A stretch of 64,000 nucleotides of DNA from a bacterium (GTDB taxonomy: Bacteria; Krumholzibacteriota; Krumholzibacteriia; LZORAL124-64-63). Every line of letters begins with the position of its first letter. The first letter of the stretch is position 1. The stretch is taken from contig JAAEOA010000047.1 in assembly GCA_024223715.1 (NCBI GenBank), positions 1 to 64,000 on the forward strand. The letters are read 5' to 3'. The notes beneath the pieces are model-generated. The model was not told the origin of the DNA, made no database searches, and saw only the letters and a list, made by a program, of their open reading frames with translations. The translations under genes were made by a program, and so were the position numbers. Of this stretch, positions 53,534 to 61,833 are shown in pieces.

Positions 53534-54891
53534 ATTTATCAACTTCCAAAGTACCATACGAAAAACCTCTCATGGTCAAACACGTGACCGGCATGATGAA
53601 CAAATTTGGTAGCAACCCGGCCTTTGTGCCCCTTGAGGAAATTGACGGAGTGCGCGTTTCGAGCCTGGTGGAACAATATGGTTCGCCACTGTTTGTCTTT
53701 TCGGAGAAAACCATTTCAGCCAAAGTGCGCGAATTGCGCGATGCTCTTGCCTTACGCTATCCCAAATCAAGAGTGGCCTGGTCCTACAAAACCAATTATC
53801 TGGATGCCATTTGCCGTATTCATCACAATGAAGGCTCCTGGGCCGAAGTGGTTTCGGAATTTGAGTACGACAAGGCTGTGCGCAATGGTGTCCCTGAAAA
53901 CCGGATCATTTTTAATGGTCCTTACAAAACCGGCGAAGCTTTGAGCAAAGCCTTTAATGGCGGAGCCATCGTTAACCTTGATAATTTCGATGAATTGGCT
54001 GAAGCCGAACGGTCGGCTGCCAATTTTCCTGAGCCCCCTTCGGTGGGAATTCGACTGAATATGTCGACTTCCTCAACTCCTCATTGGAGTCGGTTTGGAT
54101 TCAACCTTGAAAATGGCCAGGCCCTTGATGTGGTGAAGAGAATTCTCGCCGGTGGCAAATTGCAGATCAAAGGCTTGCATTGCCATTTGGGCACCTTTAT
54201 TCATGCCACGGAGGCATATGGGGAAGTGGCGGCCAAGATGGCCAGATTTGCAAATTTATTGCGGAACGATCATGGTATCACAGTTGATTATCTGGATCTT
54301 GGTGGCGGGTTTGCCTCGGAAAATACGCTGCACAGCCAATATCTGCCCGGTCAACAGGCCACACCACCATTGAGCCGGTTTGTTGAAGAAATTACCGATG
54401 GGTTGCGGGAATTGGATTTCCCCAGTGATTCCATGCCCACCCTGTTTCTGGAAACCGGCCGCGCGCTGGTAGATGCTTCGGGGTATCTGATCACAACCGT
54501 TGTTGCCAACAAAAGACTACCAGATGGCCAGCGGTCTATTATCATCGATGCGGGTGTATCCTCGCTGTTTACCTCGTTCTGGTACAAACACGATGTGGTG
54601 CCTGCCCAACCAACCAATGGTTTGCCTGAAACGGCAGTGATCCACGGGCCCTTATGCATGAACATTGATGTGATGCGTCCTGCCCTGGTCTTTCCTCCGG
54701 TTGATCCCGGTCACAAATTGATTTTCAAAAATGTGGGTGCCTATAATGTGACCCAGTGGATGCAGTTCATTACCTATCGGCCGGCCGTTGTTTTGGTATC
54801 GCCCGATAGTGAACATTCCATTATTCGCAAAAGGGAAAATCTTGAGACAGTGGTTGAACGGGAAGAAATGGCACCATGGCTTTCCAAATGA
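53530..54891 (+). CDS. DAP-decarboxylase-like PLP enzyme with N-terminal extension
   Basis: A 453-residue fold-III PLP enzyme of the LysA/alanine-racemase N-terminal type. The PLP-Lys is in VAWSYKTNYLDA (about Lys87), with GLHCHLGTF, DLGGGF, ETGRALVDASGYL (LysA: EPGRSLV), the active-site Cys in GPLCMNIDVM (LysA: GPxCESxD) and VGAYNVTQWMQF. The LysA residues that recognise the distal amino and carboxyl groups differ, so the substrate probably is not diaminopimelate. A 38-residue N-terminal extension ending MMNKFGSNPAFVPLEE, with KPLMVKHVTG just before, is outside the fold. The start overlaps the ATP-grasp gene by four bases with GAGGA upstream. Confidence 0.9.
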   Translation: MNLSTSKVPYEKPLMVKHVTGMMNKFGSNPAFVPLEEIDGVRVSSLVEQYGSPLFVFSEKTISAKVRELRDALALRYPKSRVAWSYKTNYLDAICRIHHNEGSWAEVVSEFEYDKAVRNGVPENRIIFNGPYKTGEALSKAFNGGAIVNLDNFDELAEAERSAANFPEPPSVGIRLNMSTSSTPHWSRFGFNLENGQALDVVKRILAGGKLQIKGLHCHLGTFIHATEAYGEVAAKMARFANLLRNDHGITVDYLDLGGGFASENTLHSQYLPGQQATPPLSRFVEEITDGLRELDFPSDSMPTLFLETGRALVDASGYLITTVVANKRLPDGQRSIIIDAGVSSLFTSFWYKHDVVPAQPTNGLPETAVIHGPLCMNIDVMRPALVFPPVDPGHKLIFKNVGAYNVTQWMQFITYRPAVVLVSPDSEHSIIRKRENLETVVEREEMAPWLSK

Positions 54892-57062
54892 TACCCAATG
54901 ATGACCCTTCCGAACGCGGAAAAACCGGCATTTTGCTGGACTCCATCCTGTTTGGATATTCGGAAATTTTCTTTGCCCGTCATCGTCTGGTCGGGTTGAT
55001 TTTCCTTTTGGCCACCGTTGTGCGTCCACTGGGAACATCAAGCCATAACCTGATGCATGGGCATTGGGCGGCTCTGTGTGGATTGGGCTCCATTGTTCTG
55101 GCCAATGGTCTGGCCCTGCGCCTGAAAATGCACCCGGATTCTGTGCGTGAAGGATTTATGGGTTACAACGCCCTGTTGGTGGGGTTGGCCATCCCTTCTC
55201 TTTTTGAACCTTCACCTGCCATGTTCTTTATGCTTCTGATTTCGGTGGTAGCGGTAGTTTTTGTGACCACCGGATTGCGCACCACTCTTGGTTATCACTT
55301 TAATTTGCCGGTACTCTCGGTGCCGTTTTTGTTGGTGATTTACTCCACCATATATTCCCTGCCAGTAATGCGCACTTTGGAGTTGCATGAATCCTGGTTG
55401 GATTTTGGTACCACAATTCCTTTTCTACCCGATTTCCTTTCAAGTTACCTGCAGGCCCTGGGGGCGGTCTTCTTTGCCCCCAATGACTATTCCGGCGGGT
55501 TGATTCTGCTTGGGCTACTGATTTTCAGTCGGTATGCTGTTTTTTTGACCATGGTGGGATTTGGCGGCGCCTGGATTATGGTGAACCATGTTTTTAATCT
55601 GCCCCAACAGGACCTGTCTCTGTATATAGCCTTCAATTTCATGTTGACCACTCTGGCCCTCGGTGGAGTCTGGTTTGTTCCCCAGCGTTCCTCTTTACTG
55701 TTGGCCGTTGGTGGCATGCTGATTTGCGCAGCCGTATTGGCCGGTACCAGCGGCATGATGACTGAATTAGGACTTCCCGTTCTTATCCTGCCCTTCAATG
55801 TGACAATGCTTTTGATGCTGCCGGCATTAAGGCAGCGTACCGAAGACAATGAACCCAAATCCGTCGATTTTATTTCAGGGTCACCTGAAGCCAATCGCGA
55901 CTTCTACAAAACCCGACTGGCCCGCTTCGGAACCCGATTTTCCCAACGAATTGAACTGCCTGTTCGCGGAACCTGGACCTGCACCCAAGGAGTGGATGGC
56001 GATCTGACCCACAAGGGTCCCTGGCGTCACGGCTTTGATTTTGAAGTGGCCGATCAGGATGGAAATTTTCATTCCAACGCGGGCACCAGCAGAGAAGACT
56101 ATTTCTGCTGGAAGCTGCCGGTCCTGGCTTGCGGAGCAGGGAAAGTTGTTCGCATTGTGGACAATGTTCCGGACAACGACATCGGTGAAATCAATACCCT
56201 TCAGAACTGGGGAAACCTGGTGATGATTGAGCACGCCATAGGACTGTACTCCGTAGTTTGTCATCTGGCAAAAAATTCCGTGAAAGTGACCGAAGGAGCC
56301 TTGGTCCGATCGGGTGATGTTGTTGGTTTCTGTGGCAGCTCCGGTCGGTCGCCCAAACCTCATCTGCATGTGCAATTGCAGGCCACCCGGCGCATTGGTG
56401 CTCCAACTATTCACGGGGAGTTTCAGGATGTTGTGCTCCAACAGAAGCAGCTTGAACTGCGAACTGTGTTGGTGCCTGATGAAGGACAAAAGATCCGCCG
56501 TATTGATCGTCAGGATGAAGTTGCGGAATTGTTCGACTTCCCATTGGGACGCACCCTGATTTGTGACGTCAGCCTGAATGGCAAATCATGGCGTGAAAAA
56601 ATTGAAACGGAAATGGATTTGTATGGAAATCTCCGGTTGGTTTCCAGTGATCAAAAGGCAATGCTGTTTTTCGAAAACCGCCTCTCTTCATTTTTGGTTC
56701 TGGACTATCAGGGACCAAAGCAAAGCGCTTTGTTTGCCATGGCTTGCGCCATGTCCAGAGTGCCCCTGGAAGAGAGCTCCCGGTTGGAATTTTCAGATGT
56801 TCTTCCATCACATAATTTTTTGTCGGGAGTTCGGCGATTGTGGGGAGACTTGAAGTCGGGTAATATCGGCCCTTCGGTGAATATTGACTATTGTTTTGTG
56901 CGCCGTGGAAATGATTTGATAATCAGAGGCCAGGGAGAGGACTCCCTTGGTGGTCAATTCACTACTCAGGCCGTTTTTAAAGAAGGTGTCGGAGCTTCCG
57001 AATTCTCTTTGACCACTTCGTCTCTGGATATGAAAGTTGTAATGGAGCAAGATGATGGCTAA
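54876..57062 (+). CDS. Urea-transporter / M23-peptidase fusion protein
   Basis: 728 residues. Residues ~20-320 form a urea transporter (UT) fold, with FGYSEIFFARHRLVGLIFLL, GFMGYNALLVGLAIPSLFE (UT: GxxGYNxxLVGLA) and NLPVLSVPFLL. After a linker, residues ~380-530 are an M23 (LytM-like) domain: HGFDFEV, GAGKVVRIVDN, GNLVMIEHAIGLYSVVCHLA, VRSGDVVGFCGSSGRSPKPH and LHVQLQ (HxH). Canonical M23 has HxxxD, but here HGFD puts His one residue nearer to the Asp, so catalysis is uncertain. A C-terminal beta-rich part follows. An alternative ATG at 54888 overlaps the previous stop as ATGA. It overlaps the next gene by ~11 bases. Confidence 0.9.
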   Translation: MAFQMIPNDDPSERGKTGILLDSILFGYSEIFFARHRLVGLIFLLATVVRPLGTSSHNLMHGHWAALCGLGSIVLANGLALRLKMHPDSVREGFMGYNALLVGLAIPSLFEPSPAMFFMLLISVVAVVFVTTGLRTTLGYHFNLPVLSVPFLLVIYSTIYSLPVMRTLELHESWLDFGTTIPFLPDFLSSYLQALGAVFFAPNDYSGGLILLGLLIFSRYAVFLTMVGFGGAWIMVNHVFNLPQQDLSLYIAFNFMLTTLALGGVWFVPQRSSLLLAVGGMLICAAVLAGTSGMMTELGLPVLILPFNVTMLLMLPALRQRTEDNEPKSVDFISGSPEANRDFYKTRLARFGTRFSQRIELPVRGTWTCTQGVDGDLTHKGPWRHGFDFEVADQDGNFHSNAGTSREDYFCWKLPVLACGAGKVVRIVDNVPDNDIGEINTLQNWGNLVMIEHAIGLYSVVCHLAKNSVKVTEGALVRSGDVVGFCGSSGRSPKPHLHVQLQATRRIGAPTIHGEFQDVVLQQKQLELRTVLVPDEGQKIRRIDRQDEVAELFDFPLGRTLICDVSLNGKSWREKIETEMDLYGNLRLVSSDQKAMLFFENRLSSFLVLDYQGPKQSALFAMACAMSRVPLEESSRLEFSDVLPSHNFLSGVRRLWGDLKSGNIGPSVNIDYCFVRRGNDLIIRGQGEDSLGGQFTTQAVFKEGVGASEFSLTTSSLDMKVVMEQDDG

Positions 57063-58230
57063 TGGCCAACGACAAAAATACTTTGTGCTGATGGCCATTC
57101 TTGTTATTCAGGGAATTTTTTCTGGTACGGTTTCTGGGATCTCAGAAGTTGATCAACTCCTGGAATCCCAGGATTATTCAACAGTGATGGCCGCAGCCGA
57201 ATCTGCTCTTCAAAGAAGTGACTATAAAAGTGCATATTTTCTTTATGAGCGAGCCCATTTCCTGTCTGGTGGAAATATCGATTCATTGATGGGCAAGGCA
57301 GTGATGAGTTTAGAACTGGCCCGATATTGCGAAGCCCGTGAACTTTTTAACCAGATCTTGTCGAAAAGCCCAGGCCACGTAAAGGCCAGGGAATTTCTTG
57401 CCACTTTGGAAAGACCCACCACCTGGACTAACTTCTCCTTTTCAAGTCATGACTATCTGAATGATTTGTATAAGGAATCGGCTTTGGGTTTCTTGCTGGG
57501 AACACAATTCCCTGTTTCACAAAACAGTACAGCGGCGATACACCTAAGGCACACTGGATTTGAAATATTTAGTCCCCTTGAAATGGGATTGGGGGAAGAC
57601 AGTGAACCCCAAACAATGTCCCAGAATGAAGCTTGGCTCAAATACTCAACCGGCACTGATTGCACATCTTTGGCTATCCATTTGGCCGGATTTCAGAATG
57701 ACAGCGGGTGGAATGAAAAGGGATATGTGTTCGGCACTGTTCTTCATTTGGACAAAATATTGAATTGGCAAGCTGCTGGAATCGTTACTCGTTATGTTGA
57801 CGAAAGTGACCTGGCCCAATTTGATCTGTCGGGCACAATGAAAAACCTTCTCCCCCATTTGAATTTGACTTCAGGTCTTTCCATTCAAGACTTACTTTCG
57901 AGCCCTTCGTTTAGTTATTTGGGGTCGGCACTTTGGTATACTGATAATTTGTGGGCACGAGGAACAGTACGTATCGGGGAACAAATCAGGCCGGTGCGTT
58001 TGGAAGATCCCTCGATTTATAACATACAACAAACGACCAACTGGTCTGCCGGATTTGAATTTGGCGTGCCCATTGGCCGAGGATGGAGTTTGAGTGGTTC
58101 TCTCGAGAAACAGGAATATGTCCGATCGGCCTTCCAATACAGGGACACCCAAAATGAGATTAATAAAACTTATCCTGAAGAAATCAGTCATTTGGTTCTT
58201 CTCACTGCCGGGATTACTTATACCCCGTAG
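57052..58230 (+). CDS. TPR protein with putative outer-membrane barrel
   Basis: A 392-residue exported protein. It has a hydrophobic N-terminus (KYFVLMAILVIQGIFSGTV), a short TPR-like helical region (~35-125: AAAESALQRSDYKSAYFLYE, LARYCEARELFNQILSKSPG) and then a beta-rich region of alternating hydrophobic strands (LGFLLGTQFPVSQNSTAAIH, SLAIHLAGFQN, WSAGFEFGVPIGRGWSLSGS). It ends HLVLLTAGITYTP, with a terminal aromatic-plus-hydrophobic strand as in outer-membrane barrels. GGAG precedes two adjacent ATG codons (57052 and 57055). The position in the operon suggests an export or sensing role for the system's product. Confidence 0.75.
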   Translation: MMANGQRQKYFVLMAILVIQGIFSGTVSGISEVDQLLESQDYSTVMAAAESALQRSDYKSAYFLYERAHFLSGGNIDSLMGKAVMSLELARYCEARELFNQILSKSPGHVKAREFLATLERPTTWTNFSFSSHDYLNDLYKESALGFLLGTQFPVSQNSTAAIHLRHTGFEIFSPLEMGLGEDSEPQTMSQNEAWLKYSTGTDCTSLAIHLAGFQNDSGWNEKGYVFGTVLHLDKILNWQAAGIVTRYVDESDLAQFDLSGTMKNLLPHLNLTSGLSIQDLLSSPSFSYLGSALWYTDNLWARGTVRIGEQIRPVRLEDPSIYNIQQTTNWSAGFEFGVPIGRGWSLSGSLEKQEYVRSAFQYRDTQNEINKTYPEEISHLVLLTAGITYTP

Positions 58231-58285
58231 AAGGTATTCATTGGCAGCTAAACCCGTCCTTTCAATAGATTACAGGAGTTGGACA

Positions 58286-58942
58286 ATGAAAAAAATTCGG
58301 ATCAAACTGACCAGACAATATTTTCCGGGCATATCCGTTTTGTTGTTTATGGCCTTCTGTTTGGTCCCTTTGGTTTCAAATGCTTTGGAAACTACTGTGG
58401 CGGAAGTTTACAGCCAGTCCTATGAGCAGGAATATGCCGGGTATTACCAAGCTGCTGTGGCCTCCATGAACCGCTTGCCAGTAATGGGTGAAACCGGGTA
58501 TGAATTTCATTTGCGACTGGGGTGGCTTAACTATCTTGCAGCAGATTATGATGCCTCCATTGCAGCTTACCGGCAGGCGATCGAGTTAAAGAACAAGGCC
58601 ATTGAACCAAAACTCGGAATTTTGAAGCCGCTGATGGCTTTACACAAATGGCTGGATTCACTGGATGTGATAGACATTATTTTGGTGAAGGATTCAGGTA
58701 ATTATCTGGGGCGTAGCCGGCAGGCTTATTGTCAGTTTCAATTAGGGCGTTTCAGTCAGGCTGTGACGACTTATCGTGATGTATTGGAAGATTACCCGGG
58801 GGATATTGAAATGATCTCGGGCCTGGGATGGTCCTTGTTGCGCAGTGGCGATACAGTTTCAGCAAAAATTGAATTTGAGAAAGTTTTGAGGATTTGGCCC
58901 GAATATGAAACGGCCAAAAGCGGAGCTGAGGCTTGTCGATAG
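58286..58942 (+). CDS. Exported TPR protein
   Basis: A 218-residue protein from the ATG at 58286 with AGGAG eight bases upstream. The signal region is hydrophobic (FPGISVLLFMAFCLVPLVSN). The remainder is tetratricopeptide repeats: MNRLPVMGETGYEFHLRLGW, LAADYDASIAAYRQAIELKN, QFQLGRFSQAVTTYRDVLED and SLLRSGDTVSAKIEFEKVLR. It lies 55 bases after the barrel gene and is the last clear member of the operon. It probably scaffolds a periplasmic complex with the barrel protein. Confidence 0.85.
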   Translation: MKKIRIKLTRQYFPGISVLLFMAFCLVPLVSNALETTVAEVYSQSYEQEYAGYYQAAVASMNRLPVMGETGYEFHLRLGWLNYLAADYDASIAAYRQAIELKNKAIEPKLGILKPLMALHKWLDSLDVIDIILVKDSGNYLGRSRQAYCQFQLGRFSQAVTTYRDVLEDYPGDIEMISGLGWSLLRSGDTVSAKIEFEKVLRIWPEYETAKSGAEACR

Positions 58943-59043
58943 GGTATCTTTACATTTGAAATGCTATTCCCTGATTAACTATCTTTGTCACCTGATTCCG
59001 TCAGGCGAGAATTTGACAATTAAAGGAATTTATATTTGCCAAA

Positions 59044-59286
59044 ATGCAAAATATATCTTCCATTTCCAGAATGAAAACAAAACCAAACATCGCAATGAAG
59101 ATAGCCCGGGTTGAAAAAGGACTTTCTCAACAAGAGCTGGCCGACCTGGCCGACGCCACTCGGCAGACCATCGGCTTGATCGAAAAAGATCGCTACAATC
59201 CTTCGTTAAGCTTATGCATTCGAATTGCACGAGCCCTGGACCGAACTTTGGACCAATTATTCTGGAGGGAAGAAAACAATGACTAG
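59044..59286 (+). CDS. XRE-type HTH transcriptional regulator
   Basis: An 80-residue (or 71-residue from the ATG at 59071) DNA-binding protein. The HTH reads MKIARVEKGLSQQELADLAD, ATRQTIGLIEKDRYNPSLSL and CIRIARALDRTLDQLFWREE, the compact YozG/XRE type that is often a stand-alone repressor. AAAGGA lies 16 bases before the first ATG, so the start is not settled. The gene follows the operon in the same direction with ~100 bases between, and it could regulate it. Confidence 0.88.
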   Translation: MQNISSISRMKTKPNIAMKIARVEKGLSQQELADLADATRQTIGLIEKDRYNPSLSLCIRIARALDRTLDQLFWREENND

Positions 59287-59400
59287 ATTCCATTTGATCA
59301 ACATCATCTACTGAATGATGACATCATCCCCTGTTCCCAGCTATACAAGATTCAACCTGTCAAAACAGTCGGGCAAGTACACAATCCCCAAATGGGCTGT

Positions 59401-59760
59401 TTATTTCATACAATCACAAAACGGTTCACCGGGTCGGTCTCCATCTTTGTTTTCATTGTCTTTTTCACTCGGCGGGTCGTAGAATTCCACCCTGAATTTA
59501 ACTGGGCCATTTACCACCACATGATGAAATCTTTCTGGAAAAATCACAACAGGATGATTCGGGTCACCATCTATTACGTTGTCTTTGTCATCTTCCCAAA
59601 CGAATTGTAAGGCTCCCTCTTCAACAACAACCAGGCCATATTTCCCCTTGGGAGCGAGGTGATTTTTCAAAATTCCTTTTACAACTGTAACTTCGGTCAT
59701 GCTTGGGGTTGACCCTGTAAGAGTGGCACCAATTGGCAGTTCTTCATTTTGAAAGTTCAT
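59401..59760 (-). CDS. DUF1971/TehB-like cupin protein
   Basis: A 119-residue cupin-type protein matching DUF1971: LPIGATLTGSTPSMTEVTVV, KGILKNHLAPKGKYGLVVVE, EGALQFVWEDDKDNVIDGDP and HPVVIFPERFHHVVVNGPVK, then FRVEFYDP. This domain is found alone or at the N-terminus of tellurite-resistance TehB. Its reaction is not established. The ATG overlaps the stop of the preceding - strand frame by four bases (ATGA), suggesting translational coupling. The tail has CDCMK at its end. Confidence 0.85.
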   Translation of the reverse strand: MNFQNEELPIGATLTGSTPSMTEVTVVKGILKNHLAPKGKYGLVVVEEGALQFVWEDDKDNVIDGDPNHPVVIFPERFHHVVVNGPVKFRVEFYDPPSEKDNENKDGDRPGEPFCDCMK

Positions 59761-60203
59761 TTATCCTTCTTTTCAGGTTTAAAATTAAAGTTTTCGATCA
59801 GTTCCTGAGTATTGAAACTGAGCTCGAAAGACCAACATAATTGAAAAAGAAAATCACTGCCACCATTAAACAGTGGGGCCACATCAACCAAAGGGACAAC
59901 AGCCGGTTTCCAGCTTAACCTACCAACTGGGCCTTCTGTTGAATCCGTCGGTATGGGAATAATTTGACTTAACATTTCTGGAGAACAGTCCAAATATTGC
60001 AACAACTGGACCTGATCTCCGTAATCCAAAAACACCTTTGGACACAGATTACAAAACAAAGAGCAAGAATTTGGCTTCCCGGCCAGGACGACCCTAGAAC
60101 TAATTCTTAGAATCGGGGTTGGCAAAAACAGTCCCAACAACCTGTATTCTTGACTTACCCCTTCGCCAAATGAGGGTGGGACTTTCCTTTTGTATTTGCA
60201 CAT
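59757..60203 (-). CDS. Hypothetical protein coupled to DUF1971 gene
   Basis: An open frame of ~148 residues from the ATG at 60203. A longer reading from 60275 adds unlikely residues and overlaps the + strand gene. The codons look natural and the last base pairs overlap the DUF1971 start as ATGA. The product has GKPNSCSLFCNLCPKVFLDY (Cys-rich), DCSPEMLSQIIPIPTDSTEG and FELSFNTQELIENFNFKPEK. The dispersed repeat copy 3 lies inside the frame. There is no clear ribosome site and no recognised family, so this stays tentative. Confidence 0.4.
   Translation of the reverse strand: MCKYKRKVPPSFGEGVSQEYRLLGLFLPTPILRISSRVVLAGKPNSCSLFCNLCPKVFLDYGDQVQLLQYLDCSPEMLSQIIPIPTDSTEGPVGRLSWKPAVVPLVDVAPLFNGGSDFLFQLCWSFELSFNTQELIENFNFKPEKKDK
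59883..59927. repeat. Dispersed repeat, copy 3
   Basis: About 45 bases matching 30917-30962 closely: ATCAACC, ACAGCCGG and CCAGCTTAACCTACCAAC in the same order and spacing. It lies inside the - strand frame at 59757, whereas copy 1 overlaps the 3' end of the RRM gene. Confidence 0.6.
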
Positions 60204-60273
60204 GAGGTGTCTTTTTTTTTGAAATGTACAGACAAGGTATACAACAAGAACCGGCTGACCATTGGGAGCAGGC

Positions 60274-61509
60274 ATGAAAAAGATAATAATAGTTGTTGTT
60301 TCACTCCTAGTGCTTACAGCAATCGCAGCGATACTAAAAAGACAGGATTATTTTAGTGGGAGCAGCATTTCTTATTCTTTCACAACAACTGAAGACAAAG
60401 CCAAAATTCCTTTCACAATGGTTGGCAATCATATCACCTTCACGGTATCAATAGAAAAATCGGAACCACTAAATATTGTCCTGGACACCGGGATGCCAAT
60501 GCCCAATGAGATAATGTTGTGGAATTCTGAAAAAATTGAAAACCTGCATCTCAACTATTCCGACAAAACAGAACTACAAGGCGCAGGAGGTGATCGAGAA
60601 AAAATCTTTTCTCAAATCGCAAAAAAAATTCCTGTAACCTTAGACGAAATCGAATTTCATGATTTGAATATCATGGTAGTACCCCGGATGGACGCGTTTG
60701 CTGGTCATTTTGATGGCATAATTGGAGCAGCGTTTTTCCGGAATTTTGTAGTGGAAATAAATCACGACGACATGATGATTTACCTTTATGACGAAAACAC
60801 CTTTCTACCAAAATCCCAAAGCGGCGCAATTCCCTTTCAGATGGAAGACCGTTTTCCCAAATGTACTGTCGAACTAGCCGTGGATGATAGAATTATTTCA
60901 ACAGATCTTGTTATTGATTTGGGCGCGAGCCATGTCCTGTCCCTGAACACGGAGAACCTGGATGATTTTCAATTGCCCGACAAGACAATAAAAACAGCTT
61001 TAGGAAAAGGACTCAGTGGAGTTATTTACGGGAATATTGGACGAGTTGAGAAAATCAACGTGGGTGGCTTCGTTTTTGAAAACATTGTTGCAAGGTTCCC
61101 TGCTCCTGATCAACAACGGAAAATGAGTAAGGTCGAAAAGAATGGAAACCTTGGAAACGGTTTCTTCAGTCGGTTTAATGTCACGTTTGATTATTCAAAC
61201 AAAGTGCTGTATTTGGAACCAAATCAGGGACATGGCGACCCCTTCGAATTTGATATGAGTGGTATTCGGATAAAAGTGCGTGAAGCTGGAACATTTTTGG
61301 TAACCGAAGTAATTGAAAATAGTCCCGCTGCGTTGGCAGGTCTCGAACAGGACGATGTTATCGTCAGAATTAACGACAATTCAACTTCAGAATTGACAAA
61401 AGTTGAGTTTTTTCAAATGTGCAAAATTGAGGGTGAAACCTTGAACTTTTCAATTCAACGAAGCAATGAACCAATCGAAGTTTCCTTTAAGTTAAAGAGG
61501 CTGATTTAG
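60274..61509 (+). CDS. Retropepsin-like aspartic protease with PDZ domain
   Basis: A 411-residue protein from the ATG at 60274 (GGGAG upstream). It has one N-terminal membrane helix (KKIIIVVVSLLVLTAIAAI). Two pepsin-like lobes follow: NIVLDTGMPMPNEIML (DTG) and STDLVIDLGASHVLSLNTEN, with a second Asp but DLG in place of DTG. FDGIIGAAFFRNFVVEINHD and GNGFFSRFNVTFDYSNKVLY are the family's glycine-loop and strand motifs. A C-terminal PDZ domain is present (AGTFLVTEVIENSPAALAGL; DDVIVRINDNS). Membrane-attached, facing out of the cytoplasm. Whether the second site is active is unclear. Confidence 0.85.
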   Translation: MKKIIIVVVSLLVLTAIAAILKRQDYFSGSSISYSFTTTEDKAKIPFTMVGNHITFTVSIEKSEPLNIVLDTGMPMPNEIMLWNSEKIENLHLNYSDKTELQGAGGDREKIFSQIAKKIPVTLDEIEFHDLNIMVVPRMDAFAGHFDGIIGAAFFRNFVVEINHDDMMIYLYDENTFLPKSQSGAIPFQMEDRFPKCTVELAVDDRIISTDLVIDLGASHVLSLNTENLDDFQLPDKTIKTALGKGLSGVIYGNIGRVEKINVGGFVFENIVARFPAPDQQRKMSKVEKNGNLGNGFFSRFNVTFDYSNKVLYLEPNQGHGDPFEFDMSGIRIKVREAGTFLVTEVIENSPAALAGLEQDDVIVRINDNSTSELTKVEFFQMCKIEGETLNFSIQRSNEPIEVSFKLKRLI

Positions 61510-61833
61510 GAGCTGAAAAAACAGGCCTACCGCCTGTGCGGCTGGTCTCAAATCGCCTTTTTTTACAGTAGGGCTAACAGTATTAGCACTCAACATGATT
61601 GACCATCCCAAATATTCCATCCAGTGAAAATCCTGGAGTGAAGGCCCATGTTTTAGATTTTTCCCGGATGGAACAAATGGCAGAAACCAAAGCAATGGAG
61701 TTCTGAGGAGGATGTTGGTTTTAGTTTTCCATTTGTTTTCTGGAAATCTTTTCAAATAAACCTCGTCATTGTTGTGTATCCCAATATCTGGTATTTTAGA
61801 TTTTCAGCATTTATCCGATGGGGAGGCAAAGCA
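61510..61833. other. Intergenic region before transglutaminase-like gene
   Basis: 324 bases with one short hairpin just after the protease stop (ACAGGC/GCCTGT, 61521-61537), which may end that transcript. The rest has no credible gene. The last bases carry GGAGG eight bases before the ATG at 61834. Confidence 0.4.
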
